A stretch of 42,887 bases of DNA from Butyricicoccus sp. (lineage in GTDB: Bacteria > Bacillota > Clostridia > Oscillospirales > Butyricicoccaceae): positions 1 to 42,887 of the forward strand of contig JARIAV010000114.1 of assembly GCA_029257685.1 (NCBI GenBank). The letters are read 5' to 3'. Every line of letters begins with the position of its first letter. Position 1 is the first letter of the stretch. This document shows positions 1-8,765 of this stretch, piece after piece. The notes beneath the pieces were generated by a model. The model worked only from the letters and a program-made list of their open reading frames with translations, was not told where the DNA came from and did no database searches. The position numbers were made by a program, and so were the translations under genes.

Positions 1-1154
1 GTAGCAGCAGCGATCGCAGATCTTCCTCTCAGAAAACAAGCACTTCTGCAACATCAGAGGATGGTAAAAAAGTGACGATCGCCACCAAGCCAAATGGTTC
101 CAAGGTAGAAACCATCAAAAATCCGGATGGCACGATCGATATCACAGAAACACAAAAAGATGGCACCATCATCACAACTCAGAAAAACAAGCAGGGTGAA
201 AAAACCGAAGAAGTGAAAAGAACGGATGGTTCCATCACCAGAACTATCAAACAGTCTGATGGCACTACAGCGACCACGGACATCGATCCTCATGGACAGA
301 CAACAACACAAGTAACCGTATCCAAACAGGCAATCAGCACCGCGAAAAAGGAAAGCAAACCACTGTCCCTCCCTATATCGCCTATGGATGCTTCCAATTC
401 CCGCAGTACCGCACCGATTCTAACCATCCGGACGCAGGATCCCCAACCGCTTCCCGTAACCATTCCCCTAAAGCATGTGACAGCTGGAACGGTCGCAGTC
501 CTTGTGCGCACAAACGGAACCGAAGAAGTGCTGCGGAAATCCGTCCCAGATACAGATGGCATCACAGTCTCTTTGTCAGATGGCACTTCTATGAAAATCA
601 TGGATAATTCTACTGCATTTGTAGATACACAAAGTCATTGGGCAAAAAATGCGATCGATTTTGTGACGAGCCATACTTTGTATACTGGCACTTCTGAGAA
701 CACCTTCAGCCCGGATATGCCTATGACACGCGGTATGCTCGCGGTCGCCCTGCACAATTTGGAAAACAACCCGATAGCCTCTGAAAAGTTGGAGCTCCCA
801 GATGTAAAGGCAAATACATGGTATACAAGTGCTGTTACATGGGCAGCTGGTCAGCATCTTATCCTGGGTTATAAAAACGGAAAATTTGGTCCAAACGACA
901 ATATTACAAGGGAGCAGATCTGCTCTATTCTTTATCGCTATGCAGGCAGCCCTGCACAGAATGAAAAAACACTCACATTTTCCGATGCAAAGAATGTAAG
1001 CGCATACGCAAAAACAGCAATACAATGGGCAGTTGCACAGGGCATCATGCAGGGAACCCAATATGATACATTGGATCCGCAAGCAAATGCAACCCGAGCA
1101 GAGGTTGCTGCCATGTTGATGCGTTTGATGCACAAAGGCGATCCAGCTTCCTAA
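1..1154 (+). CDS. SLH-domain cell-surface protein, C-terminal part (5' end outside window)
   Basis: The reading frame is open from base 3, so the true start lies left of the window; about 383 residues are visible. The first part is Ser/Thr-rich and then carries about six degenerate 11-13 residue repeats built on a DGT/DGS core (for example NPDGTIDIT, KDGTIITT, RTDGSITRT). A linker rich in Pro and Thr follows, then three S-layer homology domains with the usual pattern of an FxD start and a TR-E/M anchor: AFVDTQSHWA, LELPDVKANTWY and LTFSDAKNVSAY, ending in ATRAEVAAMLMRL. SLH triplets bind pyruvylated secondary cell-wall polymer, so the protein is anchored outside the cell by its C-terminus. 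What the missing N-terminal part does cannot be seen. The SLH assignment is firm; the repeat region has no assigned role. Confidence 0.9.
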   Translation, partial: SSSDRRSSSQKTSTSATSEDGKKVTIATKPNGSKVETIKNPDGTIDITETQKDGTIITTQKNKQGEKTEEVKRTDGSITRTIKQSDGTTATTDIDPHGQTTTQVTVSKQAISTAKKESKPLSLPISPMDASNSRSTAPILTIRTQDPQPLPVTIPLKHVTAGTVAVLVRTNGTEEVLRKSVPDTDGITVSLSDGTSMKIMDNSTAFVDTQSHWAKNAIDFVTSHTLYTGTSENTFSPDMPMTRGMLAVALHNLENNPIASEKLELPDVKANTWYTSAVTWAAGQHLILGYKNGKFGPNDNITREQICSILYRYAGSPAQNEKTLTFSDAKNVSAYAKTAIQWAVAQGIMQGTQYDTLDPQANATRAEVAAMLMRLMHKGDPAS

Positions 1155-1165
1155 AATATTCTACT

Positions 1166-1208
1166 GATTTCAAAAAAACAGGGCAAATGCCCTGTTTTTT
1201 TTGAAATC
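1166..1208. terminator. Bidirectional intrinsic terminator
   Basis: An ACAGGGC/GCCCTGT stem (1178-1184 with 1189-1195) is flanked by an A-run on the left and a T-run on the right, and the dyad extends outward to GATTTC/GAAATC. It lies between the convergent SLH gene and the PNPOx-fold gene and can serve both strands. Confidence 0.9.
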
Positions 1209-1255
1209 AAATTGTATACAGCCAAGAATGATCATCATGCGATCTGGTCACACCG

Positions 1256-1708
1256 TCAAATTTCATACGGCGTTCGGGTATAGGTCTCGTGCGCTACATC
1301 CAGAACTTCGATCAGAGCCTGATCTCCCTCGTAGATCCAACACTCGATCCGTTTGGGCTGAAAGCGGAACAAACGCTCATTTGGAAGTCCGGAATAATGG
1401 GCATACGATTTTGAAAAACGCTGTGCAAACACTTCACAAAAATCAGGACATTCCTTTGGATGTCCCAGTTCCTCACAGATCCCCTCGATCTGAATATTAT
1501 CGATACATAATGCTGCATTTGCATTTCCCATGAGCTGTTCATACTTTCGGAAAGTTCGATCGGTCTGAAAATAGAACACACCGTTCTTCTGCACCACACT
1601 CATCATCCTCGATGTGACCCGATCGTCCAGCGATGTAGAAAGCACCATACTCCTTCCGACCCCAAATTCCTGAAGGAATTGACAGAGCTTTTCTCTAAAT
1701 GTATACAT
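1256..1708 (-). CDS. Pyridoxamine 5'-phosphate oxidase-fold family protein
   Basis: This protein of about 150 residues has the split-barrel flavin-binding pattern of the small PNPOx-like family: an N-terminal helix, then GVGRSMVLSTSLDDRVTSRM, FYFQTDRTFRKYEQL and NANAALCIDNIQIEG. Related proteins bind FMN or F420 and reduce small molecules, but substrates are mostly unknown, and this short type is not a true PdxH. Two ATGs are adjacent (1711 and 1708); the GAGGTG ribosome site is better spaced from 1708. It is the last gene of the minus-strand sugar operon, 49 bases after the GNAT gene, and may be co-transcribed with it. No catalytic role can be assigned from sequence alone. Confidence 0.8.
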   Translation of the reverse strand: MYTFREKLCQFLQEFGVGRSMVLSTSLDDRVTSRMMSVVQKNGVFYFQTDRTFRKYEQLMGNANAALCIDNIQIEGICEELGHPKECPDFCEVFAQRFSKSYAHYSGLPNERLFRFQPKRIECWIYEGDQALIEVLDVAHETYTRTPYEI

Positions 1709-1760
1709 CATAAATCACCTCGACTCATTATATCATCATTTCCCTTCACGGAAAATCCCT

Positions 1761-2171
1761 TCAAAGCCGCTTGAGGAAATAATACCGGATCGTGCCGGCG
1801 AACGGAAGATCTGCTGCCTCTGCAATGCAGGTATACCCCAGCTTGCGATAAAATCCCCTTGCCTGATAGTCCTGCGTCGTCAGGTGGATCGTATGCAGCC
1901 CCAGTGCACGCGCTTGTGTTTCCAGTGCTTCCATCAGCTGCCGTGCGATCCCTCTGCCGCGAAATTCCTTTCTGACCGCCAAAAGCTCGATATAGCAGCT
2001 TTCAAACAGGGTCTGTGCAAGCAAACCGCCTGCATACACATTCTTTTCTTCAAACGCAAGCGAGATCGTCTGTGCGTTCCTTGTTGTCCTGCCGGTTTTC
2101 TCGGTCAGCTCCGCAAGCAGCAGGGCGTCCAAGGCAGCCCCGTTTTCTACCGCATCGCGGCAAACGATCAT
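1761..2171 (-). CDS. GNAT family N-acetyltransferase
   Basis: The protein has 136 residues, the usual size of a single GNAT domain. The acetyl-CoA pyrophosphate-binding motif is clear around residues 75-85 (FRGRGIARQLMEALE), followed by a typical C-terminal GFYRKLGYT segment. The substrate cannot be read from the sequence; amino sugars, antibiotics and protein N-termini are all used by this superfamily. Its start overlaps the stop of the sugar-binding protein gene by an ATGA, which implies translational coupling. That location makes a role in acetylating or de-toxifying an imported amino sugar conceivable, but this is only inferred from context. Confidence 0.88.
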   Translation of the reverse strand: MIVCRDAVENGAALDALLLAELTEKTGRTTRNAQTISLAFEEKNVYAGGLLAQTLFESCYIELLAVRKEFRGRGIARQLMEALETQARALGLHTIHLTTQDYQARGFYRKLGYTCIAEAADLPFAGTIRYYFLKRL

Positions 2172-3622
2172 GACACATTCTCCTCTTTGTAATCAAAGTC
2201 GGACAGAGCGATCTCGACCTTTTTCCCAACGCTGTCCACGGCACGGGTCAGGTTCTGCTGCATCTGCTGTGCATACTTCTGCAAATCGGCGGCATATCCC
2301 TTTCTGCCGGAGAACAGCGACGCAGCAATGTCTCCAAAATCCGGTGCGACCGGCTGGATCACACCGTAGACCAGTTCGATGTTTTCGTTCTCTGCGACCG
2401 GATTCTGATAGGACACGCTCTGTTCCATAGCACAGCGATAATACCGGCGCATGGTCTCATTCTGGATATCCGCTTCCCCAAGATCCTTTCGGATCGAGAT
2501 GAATCCGCCCTGTGCCATGAGCTGCTGCTGATATTCATACGAATACAGATATCTGAGATACTCTGCCGCAACGTCGGGATGCTTGCTGCTGGACGAAATC
2601 CCCATCCACCCCTTCACAAACGGGCGGATGGTTTTTTCCTGCTCCATCCCCTTTGGGGCAGGTACTTTCATCACACCGAACGCAAGCGCAGGGTTTTCCT
2701 GCTCCCAGATGGGGATACACCACGAACCCTGCATGATGAATGCAGCCTTTCCCTCTCCGAACAGCTTTCGCGCCTCAGGCGCGCTCAAAGCCCCCGTATC
2801 CGGATGAAAGCTCTTATCATCACACAGCGACTGATAGAAATCGAATGCACGCATGACCTCCGGTGCTGCAAAGGTGTTTTCTCCCTGCTTCAGCAGGATC
2901 TGTCCGGCCTGCCCCAGCTTCGCGCCTGCGACCTCCGCAAAGGCACGCAATTCGATATCCATACGGTTCTTCTGTGCCCCGCTCGCAATGATGCCATAAT
3001 ATTTGCCTTTTCCGTTTTCCGTCACCTTTCTGCACACCTGCCGAAAGGTCTCCCAGTCCATCTGCTCCACATCGTCCGTCACGCCTGCTTCCCGCAGTAA
3101 AGTCTTATTGTAAAAGATCATCGAGCTTGGGATATCGACCGCCTCTGGGAGCAGATAGATGTCCTCCCCCTTCATGGTGATATTCTGGCTCAGGAACTCC
3201 GGCTGGAACGCATCAAAAAACGCTTCCTCCAGATAGAGATTCATGGGAATGAACCATCCCTCATTGACGGCTGTGGAAAAGGTGACGGTAGAGGGCAGCG
3301 GAAACAGATCGGGTGCATCGCCCGAACGAATACCGGACAGCATGGTTTCATTGAACTGTGCCTGTGTGAGGGTCGTATAGTTGACCGTCACATTGGGGTG
3401 ATCTTCCATGAAGCGTGCATTGAGCTGTTCGCGTGCCGCCTTGGTGCTGTCACTCCAGTCCACCACATTGAGCACGACTTTTTCCGTTTCCGGCGTGTGG
3501 ATCTTCTCCACCTTTCCAACGCCGGTCTGTCCGTCTGCGTCCCGCGGCACGACCTGTACGCCGCCGCAGCCTGTCAGACCAACCGACAGGGCGAGCAGCA
3601 TCCCAAAGATCCGTTTTTTCAT
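2168..3622 (-). CDS. ABC transporter sugar-binding lipoprotein (solute-binding family 1)
   Basis: The 484-residue protein begins with a lipoprotein signal (MKKRIFGMLLALSVGLTGC; lipobox LTGC), so it would be lipid-anchored on the outer face of the membrane. The body matches the maltose/oligosaccharide-binding family: VLNVVDWSDSTKAAREQLNA, then a DAPDLFPLPS segment and a KAAFIMQGSW segment typical of cluster D proteins. AAGGAG sits before the ATG at 3622. It follows two permease genes and so supplies the binding partner of that importer. The substrate is unknown; oligosaccharides related to the DUF4838 enzyme's target are likely. No ATPase gene is nearby. Confidence 0.93.
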   Translation of the reverse strand: MKKRIFGMLLALSVGLTGCGGVQVVPRDADGQTGVGKVEKIHTPETEKVVLNVVDWSDSTKAAREQLNARFMEDHPNVTVNYTTLTQAQFNETMLSGIRSGDAPDLFPLPSTVTFSTAVNEGWFIPMNLYLEEAFFDAFQPEFLSQNITMKGEDIYLLPEAVDIPSSMIFYNKTLLREAGVTDDVEQMDWETFRQVCRKVTENGKGKYYGIIASGAQKNRMDIELRAFAEVAGAKLGQAGQILLKQGENTFAAPEVMRAFDFYQSLCDDKSFHPDTGALSAPEARKLFGEGKAAFIMQGSWCIPIWEQENPALAFGVMKVPAPKGMEQEKTIRPFVKGWMGISSSSKHPDVAAEYLRYLYSYEYQQQLMAQGGFISIRKDLGEADIQNETMRRYYRCAMEQSVSYQNPVAENENIELVYGVIQPVAPDFGDIAASLFSGRKGYAADLQKYAQQMQQNLTRAVDSVGKKVEIALSDFDYKEENVS

Positions 3623-3626
3623 CGTC

Positions 3627-4430
3627 TTACTCCTTTACTGCGCCCGAAATGCCCTGAATGAAATACCGCTGGAACAGCACGAACAGGATCAGCATCGGCA
3701 GGATCGTGATACACGCCCCCGCGGCAATGCTTCCCCAGTCCACGATGTTCTCCCCCTGAAACGAATAAAGCCCCACCGAAAGGGTGCGGATCTCAGGCTT
3801 GTTGACGGAAAGGATCAAGGGATACAGGAACGAATTCCAAGTCCAGATCGATTGTGTGATGACCACGGTCGCAATGATCGGCTTTGCCAGCGGAAAAATG
3901 ATCTGAAAGAACACCTGAAACGCGGTTGCCCCCTCCAAGACCGCAGACTCACGCAGAGACCCCGGCAAAGAGCGGAAAAAGTTTGCAAACAGCAGGATAA
4001 AGATCACATGTGCGCCGCCGATCTCCGCAAGGATCAGACCGATGCGCGAGCCCTCACAGTGCAGCATCCGCAGGATCTGGTAGACCGGAATGGTAAAAAA
4101 GATGGTCGGGATGCCCATCGAAAGCATCATCAGCGCAGACAGCAGCTTTTTCCCACGGAACGTAAAGCATCCGATGATATAGCCTGCAAATGCCGTCATC
4201 ATAAGGACGATGAGGACGGAAGCCGCCGTTACGATAAAGGTATTGAGAAAATACTTGGAAAACTCTGCTTCCTGCCATGCATGGATAAAATTCGCAAGAG
4301 TCATATCCGAAATGCTGAACAGCTCAGAAAAGGTATTGGTATTTTTACTGCTCAGCGCGATCAGCAGCATGATAAGGAACGGGATCGTCCACAGGATCAT
4401 TGCCGCAGCCAATAAAATCTTCTTAAACAT
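3627..4430 (-). CDS. Carbohydrate ABC transporter permease, MalG/CUT1 type
   Basis: The 267-residue protein has about six hydrophobic membrane segments. The EAA loop that docks to the ATPase is present (ESAVLEGATAFQVFFQ followed by IIFPLAKP), and the C-terminus ends in the usual YFIQGISGAVKE. It is the inner partner of the MalF-like protein encoded just upstream (5 bases away); its ribosome site overlaps the end of that gene. Together they form the channel of a CUT1 oligosaccharide importer. The family assignment is secure; the substrate is not. Confidence 0.94.
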   Translation of the reverse strand: MFKKILLAAAMILWTIPFLIMLLIALSSKNTNTFSELFSISDMTLANFIHAWQEAEFSKYFLNTFIVTAASVLIVLMMTAFAGYIIGCFTFRGKKLLSALMMLSMGIPTIFFTIPVYQILRMLHCEGSRIGLILAEIGGAHVIFILLFANFFRSLPGSLRESAVLEGATAFQVFFQIIFPLAKPIIATVVITQSIWTWNSFLYPLILSVNKPEIRTLSVGLYSFQGENIVDWGSIAAGACITILPMLILFVLFQRYFIQGISGAVKE

Positions 4431-4435
4431 TTGCT

Positions 4436-5320
4436 TCAGCCTGCTTTCTGTTGATTGCGGAACAATTTCACGATCAGGCTACAGATCATCACGAACATGA
4501 GACATACCACCACAGCCGCGCTCGCATAACTCAGTCTGGGTGCACCAAACGAGCTGGAAAACGCCGTGCGATAGATATAGGTCGAAATCATATCCGTTGA
4601 AAAGTATGGGCCGCCGCCTGTCAGGGTCTGGATCATATCAAAGATCTTGAGCGCGTTGAGGAACGTGATGCTGCTGACCGTCAAAATGACCGGCTTCATC
4701 AAGGGGATCAAAATATAGCGCAGGAAACCAAACTCCGTCACGCCATCCACTCTTGCCGCCTCGATCGCAGTCTTTGGCACCATCTGAAAGCCTGCGATCC
4801 AATAGATGAACAGGGTGCCGGTCTCTTTCCAGACGGTGATCAGTACGATCATCACAAACGCCCACTTTGGCTCCATGAACCATTGCAGCTTTTCCAGCCC
4901 CACTCCCTGCAATACGGAGTTGACAACGCCGTCGTAACTGAAAATGCTCTTCATAATGATGCCAATTGCAGCAGGTGTTGCTACAATTGGCATGATAAAG
5001 ATGATCTGCGCAAGTTTCTTGGATCGAAAGGTGCTATATTCCACGAGATAGGCAAGCAGGAAGGAAACGGCGACCTGAAACACCGTTCCGACCAGCGCAT
5101 AGAACACACTGTTTTGAATGGCACTCCAAAACAGTCCATCGTGCAAAAGCTCGCGATAATTTTCCAGCCCGATGAAGTTTGCCGTCTTGGTGATCCCGTT
5201 CCAATTCAGCAGGGAGTAAAAAATATTGAGCACGATCGGATAAAACTGAAACACTGCATACAGCACGAGCATGGGCAGTAAGAATACCGTTATGATCCGT
5301 CTATCTTCCTTTTTCTGCAT
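4436..5320 (-). CDS. Carbohydrate ABC transporter permease, MalF/CUT1 type
   Basis: This roughly 294-residue membrane protein has six predicted spans and an EAA loop (AIEAARVDGVTEFGFLRYI then IPLMKP). The first span is FLLPMLVLYAVFQFYPI, typical of short MalF relatives such as LacF or MsmF. Two ATGs lie side by side (5323, 5320); the AGGTG ribosome site is only two or three bases from the first, so 5320 is preferred. It pairs with the next gene to form the membrane channel. A 24-base gap separates it from the DUF4838 gene. Confidence 0.94.
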   Translation of the reverse strand: MQKKEDRRIITVFLLPMLVLYAVFQFYPIVLNIFYSLLNWNGITKTANFIGLENYRELLHDGLFWSAIQNSVFYALVGTVFQVAVSFLLAYLVEYSTFRSKKLAQIIFIMPIVATPAAIGIIMKSIFSYDGVVNSVLQGVGLEKLQWFMEPKWAFVMIVLITVWKETGTLFIYWIAGFQMVPKTAIEAARVDGVTEFGFLRYILIPLMKPVILTVSSITFLNALKIFDMIQTLTGGGPYFSTDMISTYIYRTAFSSSFGAPRLSYASAAVVVCLMFVMICSLIVKLFRNQQKAG

Positions 5321-5347
5321 CATTTCACCTTATAAAACACTTGTGTA

Positions 5348-7225
5348 TTATAACCGGAAGCCTGCGTAGTTCTTCGCGACCTCGATCACACGGTACACGT
5401 CAAGGTTCTGCTGGAAGCACATCTCATTCCGACGAATGAAATCGAGCACATCGCGCCACTGCTTCTGTGCCGCCTCGTTCTGACCTGCACTGATCAGGCG
5501 CAGGGCAGTCGCCATCTTGACGACGTATTCTCTGTGATAGCCGAGGTTCTTCCACTCTGCCTTCTGCTGTCCGGTCGTCTCCGTCGTATTCTTCTCGATG
5601 ACAGACAGCATATCCTGTGCCAGATTGACACACACGTCATATCGGGCAGACAGCACCGGATTCAGGCGATCTCCAATGGCATTGAAATAGTCACAGGAGG
5701 AGTATGCAGACAGGTTTTCCAGATACTTTGTGACCGTCTGCCAGTCTTCCCCATACATGCTGCCGAAATACTCTGCCTTCAGCTCCTCATAAGAACGGGT
5801 GTTGTTCCACAGCATGTGACCCATGACATAGTTCGGGAAGTTATGCGGGAAACCTGCACGCAGTTCCTGACAGCTGATATAGCCGTTGAGATGCAGATTT
5901 TTCAGGAACTTGATATCGCGATAGATCACGCTGCTGATCTTCATATAGCCAAGATCACCATAGTGCGCACGCCCCAGCGGATAGTCATAGACAAAGCTGT
6001 CGCCATCGAACATTTTCTGCCATGCAAACAGGTAGGAAAGGTTTTCCTCCAGAGAGTTCGGCAGGACGATCTTGTTTCTCACATACGGCTTTGCCTCCGG
6101 TACGCCGTTTACATAGTCCACATCGGCGTAGCTCATCTCAAAGGTACGCGTGATGGGCGCAAACATCATGGTGAAGCGCTCCGGATGGTTGAGCTTTTCC
6201 GTCTGCGGTGCAAACAGCAGCTCATGGTACAGCAGGAAGCAGATCTTGGTATCCAGCCCTTCTTGGGTCAATGCCGCATCGAGCTGGTTGAGGATCCGGA
6301 TATACTGGTCAGACGGGATCTCCTTCTGGCACTTCTCGCACTCACAGATATTGTTGCGTGCATCAGACAGCCATACATGCAGATAATCGACATCTTTGCG
6401 TGCCTTGGCATAGTCTACGATGAGCTGGGTCATGCGGTCCCCGACCTCCGGATTTGCAAAATCCAGACTGGTCAGGATGGGCGCGGTATCGAACAGCTCA
6501 CGCTTGCCGCCCAGCTCTGCAACGAGCGGCTTCTTGTCTTCGGGCAGGGTCAGTCCGGATTCCCAGCCATACTTGGAGGAAAAGCCGAGGACTTCTCCCG
6601 TCCAGCCATGCCCGACACGGTGATGCACCACGCCGCGCTTCGACATTTCCGCGTCGATCTTGTCGCTCAGCTGCTGTGCGATCTCCGTGCTGAACGGCTC
6701 TGCCTCTGCGTAGGGATTGAACTCATGGGTATACCATCTCTTAAAGAAGGAATACGGATTTTCAAACTGGATGAAGAAGCTGTTCATCCCGATCTTGGGG
6801 AGCCAGTCGATGAAGTCCTTGAGGTTTTCATAGGAATCTGCACCCTCGATGCACACACCTCTGTGCTTGAAGCTCGCAGTCTCATCGATCTCCAGTGTTT
6901 TGTGCTGAAAATCCGCCTCTGTCTGCTTCTTCACGACCTCATTCTTTCTGCCAGGTCTGATATAGTATACACCAAACTCATGAAAAAAGCGATAGACTGC
7001 AATGAGCAGGCCCACGACGGAATTGGCCTTGATGACACCCTTTCCGTTCGCCATGGTGATCTGGATATGGTCTGTGCCCGTTTCCTCGGTCACCATGAAT
7101 TCCAGATCGGCTTCGGTCTGGGCGCAGCTCGTCATTGCTGCGCCAAATACCCGATCCAGATAGTATGCGATCTCACGCTCCAAGAACGCCTTGTTCTCGG
7201 CTTCACACCAAACCTTTACATTCAT
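5348..7225 (-). CDS. DUF4838 domain protein, putative cytosolic glycoside hydrolase
   Basis: The 625-residue protein has no signal peptide. The N-terminal part (about 1-110) resembles the alpha/beta domain that precedes the barrel in GH67/GH20-like enzymes (VVGLLIAVYRFFHEFGVYYI). From about 120 a barrel-like domain begins (KHRGVCIEGADSYENLKDFI). The diagnostic DUF4838 stretch is near residue 295-310: LHVWLSDARNNICECEKCQK, with a CxCxxC cluster that could bind a metal. A long C-terminal helical region follows. DUF4838 proteins sit in glycan loci, but I know of no assigned reaction. A strong GAAGGAG site precedes the ATG; the gene lies 2 bases after the PTS EIIC gene. Function as a sugar hydrolase is inferred from fold resemblance and context. 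Confidence 0.8.
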   Translation of the reverse strand: MNVKVWCEAENKAFLEREIAYYLDRVFGAAMTSCAQTEADLEFMVTEETGTDHIQITMANGKGVIKANSVVGLLIAVYRFFHEFGVYYIRPGRKNEVVKKQTEADFQHKTLEIDETASFKHRGVCIEGADSYENLKDFIDWLPKIGMNSFFIQFENPYSFFKRWYTHEFNPYAEAEPFSTEIAQQLSDKIDAEMSKRGVVHHRVGHGWTGEVLGFSSKYGWESGLTLPEDKKPLVAELGGKRELFDTAPILTSLDFANPEVGDRMTQLIVDYAKARKDVDYLHVWLSDARNNICECEKCQKEIPSDQYIRILNQLDAALTQEGLDTKICFLLYHELLFAPQTEKLNHPERFTMMFAPITRTFEMSYADVDYVNGVPEAKPYVRNKIVLPNSLEENLSYLFAWQKMFDGDSFVYDYPLGRAHYGDLGYMKISSVIYRDIKFLKNLHLNGYISCQELRAGFPHNFPNYVMGHMLWNNTRSYEELKAEYFGSMYGEDWQTVTKYLENLSAYSSCDYFNAIGDRLNPVLSARYDVCVNLAQDMLSVIEKNTTETTGQQKAEWKNLGYHREYVVKMATALRLISAGQNEAAQKQWRDVLDFIRRNEMCFQQNLDVYRVIEVAKNYAGFRL

Positions 7226-7227
7226 GT

Positions 7228-8508
7228 TTATTCTCCTTCTTCCTGCTCTGCCAGTAAGTTTCTCTTGTCTGCTGCCTTAAAGAATGGGAAGTAGATGAGG
7301 AACGAAACAGCGACCAGAACGATCTGGAGCACTGCACCCTTCCAGCTTCCTGTTGCAAGGAATCCGCCCACGATCGGAGGCGTCGTCCACGGCAGGGTAA
7401 CACCTGTCGTATACGGTACGAGCCCCATCGCCATAACACCATAGGTCAGGATCGCATTGACGACCGGAGTCAGAACGAACGGGATCAGCATGATCGGGTT
7501 CAGGACGGTCGGGAATGTAAAGAGGATCGCTGTATTGATATTGAACAGCGCAGGGATACCGGATACCTTGCCCAGCGTCTTGTAAGATTTGCTCTTGCTG
7601 AAGAACATGAGGCACAGCGCCAGACCAATGGTCGCACCGCCGCCGCCAATGTAAACGAACAGATCCATGAACGGTGCTGTGATGATATTCGGCAGGGCCT
7701 CTCCTGCTGCCTGTGCGATACGGTTTGCGTCTGCGTACTGGATCCACAGCGGGTTCATGACCGCACCAACGACCTGACCGCCATTGACGCCGCAGAACCA
7801 GAACAGGGAGTTGAGCAGAACGGCTACGAAAGTACCGGGCAGGGTGCTTGCAATGAGACCCAGCGGCTTGCCGATCACGATGGAAAGGATGGCATTGAGG
7901 CTGCCAAGTCCGCTCACTTCGATGACTTTCAATACAACTGCAAAGAATGCGAGGATGACGATGCCTGGGATCAGTGCAGAGAAAGACTTGCTGACTGCAT
8001 CCGGCACGCCCTTCGGCATCTTGATGGTAATATTCTTCTGGATGAACCAGCGATAGATCTCAGCCGAGACCATTGCGACAACGATCGCTGCAAAGATACC
8101 CTTGCCGCCCAGCATATTGTATGGGATACCGGCAACGCCTGCTTCGCTCGTAATGGACGGGGTCATCATCAGGAACGTACCGATCGCCAGCACGCCAGCG
8201 GACGGGCCGTCCGTTTCATACGACTCTGCAAGGCGATAGGCCACGCCAAATACCGTGATCAGTGCCATAAGACCAAACGAGTTGTTCGCCATATTGGTCA
8301 GCAGTACGTCCAGTCCGCCATGTGCCTTGAGCCACTCGGTCCAAGTCGCGATCGGAAAATCTTTAATCAATGTAAAAAAAGAACCGAGCAATACGAGCGG
8401 CATTGCCATCATAATGCCTTCACGCAGTGCTTTCAAATGCCTTTGTTTTCCGATCTTCTCTCCTAACGGTGCCAACTTCCCTTCCAGGAACTCCAAAAAC
8501 TTTTTCAC
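7228..8508 (-). CDS. PTS EIIC, lactose/cellobiose (CelB) family, orphan
   Basis: The 426-residue membrane protein matches the PTS lactose/cellobiose EIIC family: N-terminal FLEFLEGKLAPLGEKIGKQR, then HLKALREGIMMAMPLVLLGS, and the conserved loop GGGGATIGLALCLMFFSKSK. EIIC forms the sugar channel and normally needs EIIA and EIIB to phosphorylate the substrate; neither is encoded in this window. Two GTG starts are possible (8520 and 8508); AGAAGGTGG is well placed only for 8508. It is the first gene after a clear promoter (8545-8573). The family is certain; whether it works with EIIA/EIIB encoded elsewhere or as a facilitator is open. Confidence 0.93.
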   Translation of the reverse strand: MKKFLEFLEGKLAPLGEKIGKQRHLKALREGIMMAMPLVLLGSFFTLIKDFPIATWTEWLKAHGGLDVLLTNMANNSFGLMALITVFGVAYRLAESYETDGPSAGVLAIGTFLMMTPSITSEAGVAGIPYNMLGGKGIFAAIVVAMVSAEIYRWFIQKNITIKMPKGVPDAVSKSFSALIPGIVILAFFAVVLKVIEVSGLGSLNAILSIVIGKPLGLIASTLPGTFVAVLLNSLFWFCGVNGGQVVGAVMNPLWIQYADANRIAQAAGEALPNIITAPFMDLFVYIGGGGATIGLALCLMFFSKSKSYKTLGKVSGIPALFNINTAILFTFPTVLNPIMLIPFVLTPVVNAILTYGVMAMGLVPYTTGVTLPWTTPPIVGGFLATGSWKGAVLQIVLVAVSFLIYFPFFKAADKRNLLAEQEEGE

Positions 8509-8544
8509 TCTAACCGCCACCTTCTACGTTTATTTTGTAATTTC

Positions 8545-8573
8545 ATACTACACGCTTTTATCTCCCTTGTAAA
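8545..8573 (-). promoter_or_regulatory. Sigma-A promoter of the EIIC-DUF4838-ABC operon
   Basis: Read on the minus strand: TTTACA (-35, 8568-8573), 17 bases, TAGTAT (-10, 8545-8550). It lies 37 bases before the GTG at 8508. A TTTTATT/AATAAAA dyad lies just upstream of the -35 box. Confidence 0.75.
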
Positions 8574-8580
8574 GTTTTTA

Positions 8581-8600
8581 TTTTATTTTTATAAATAAAA
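8581..8600. promoter_or_regulatory. Candidate operator dyad TTTTATT-N6-AATAAAA
   Basis: A perfect inverted repeat seven bases upstream of the -35 box of the EIIC promoter. The same arms recur at 8766-8781. The AT-rich arms recall the operators of NagC/XylR-type ROK repressors, and a ROK gene is divergent here. Binding is inferred. Confidence 0.5.
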
Positions 8601-8765
8601 GATGTAGCTCGATTTTTGTGCATTTTTTACAAAAATGCCTTTCTCTCTTCCTTTTTCCGTGGTTTTTTCCAGTGTATTCCGATTTATCTCCGCTTTTGAA
8701 TCCAAATATGCCTCTTTCTCCGGCGTTTCTCAACTTCCTGCACCGTTTCTGTGAAATCGTTTATT

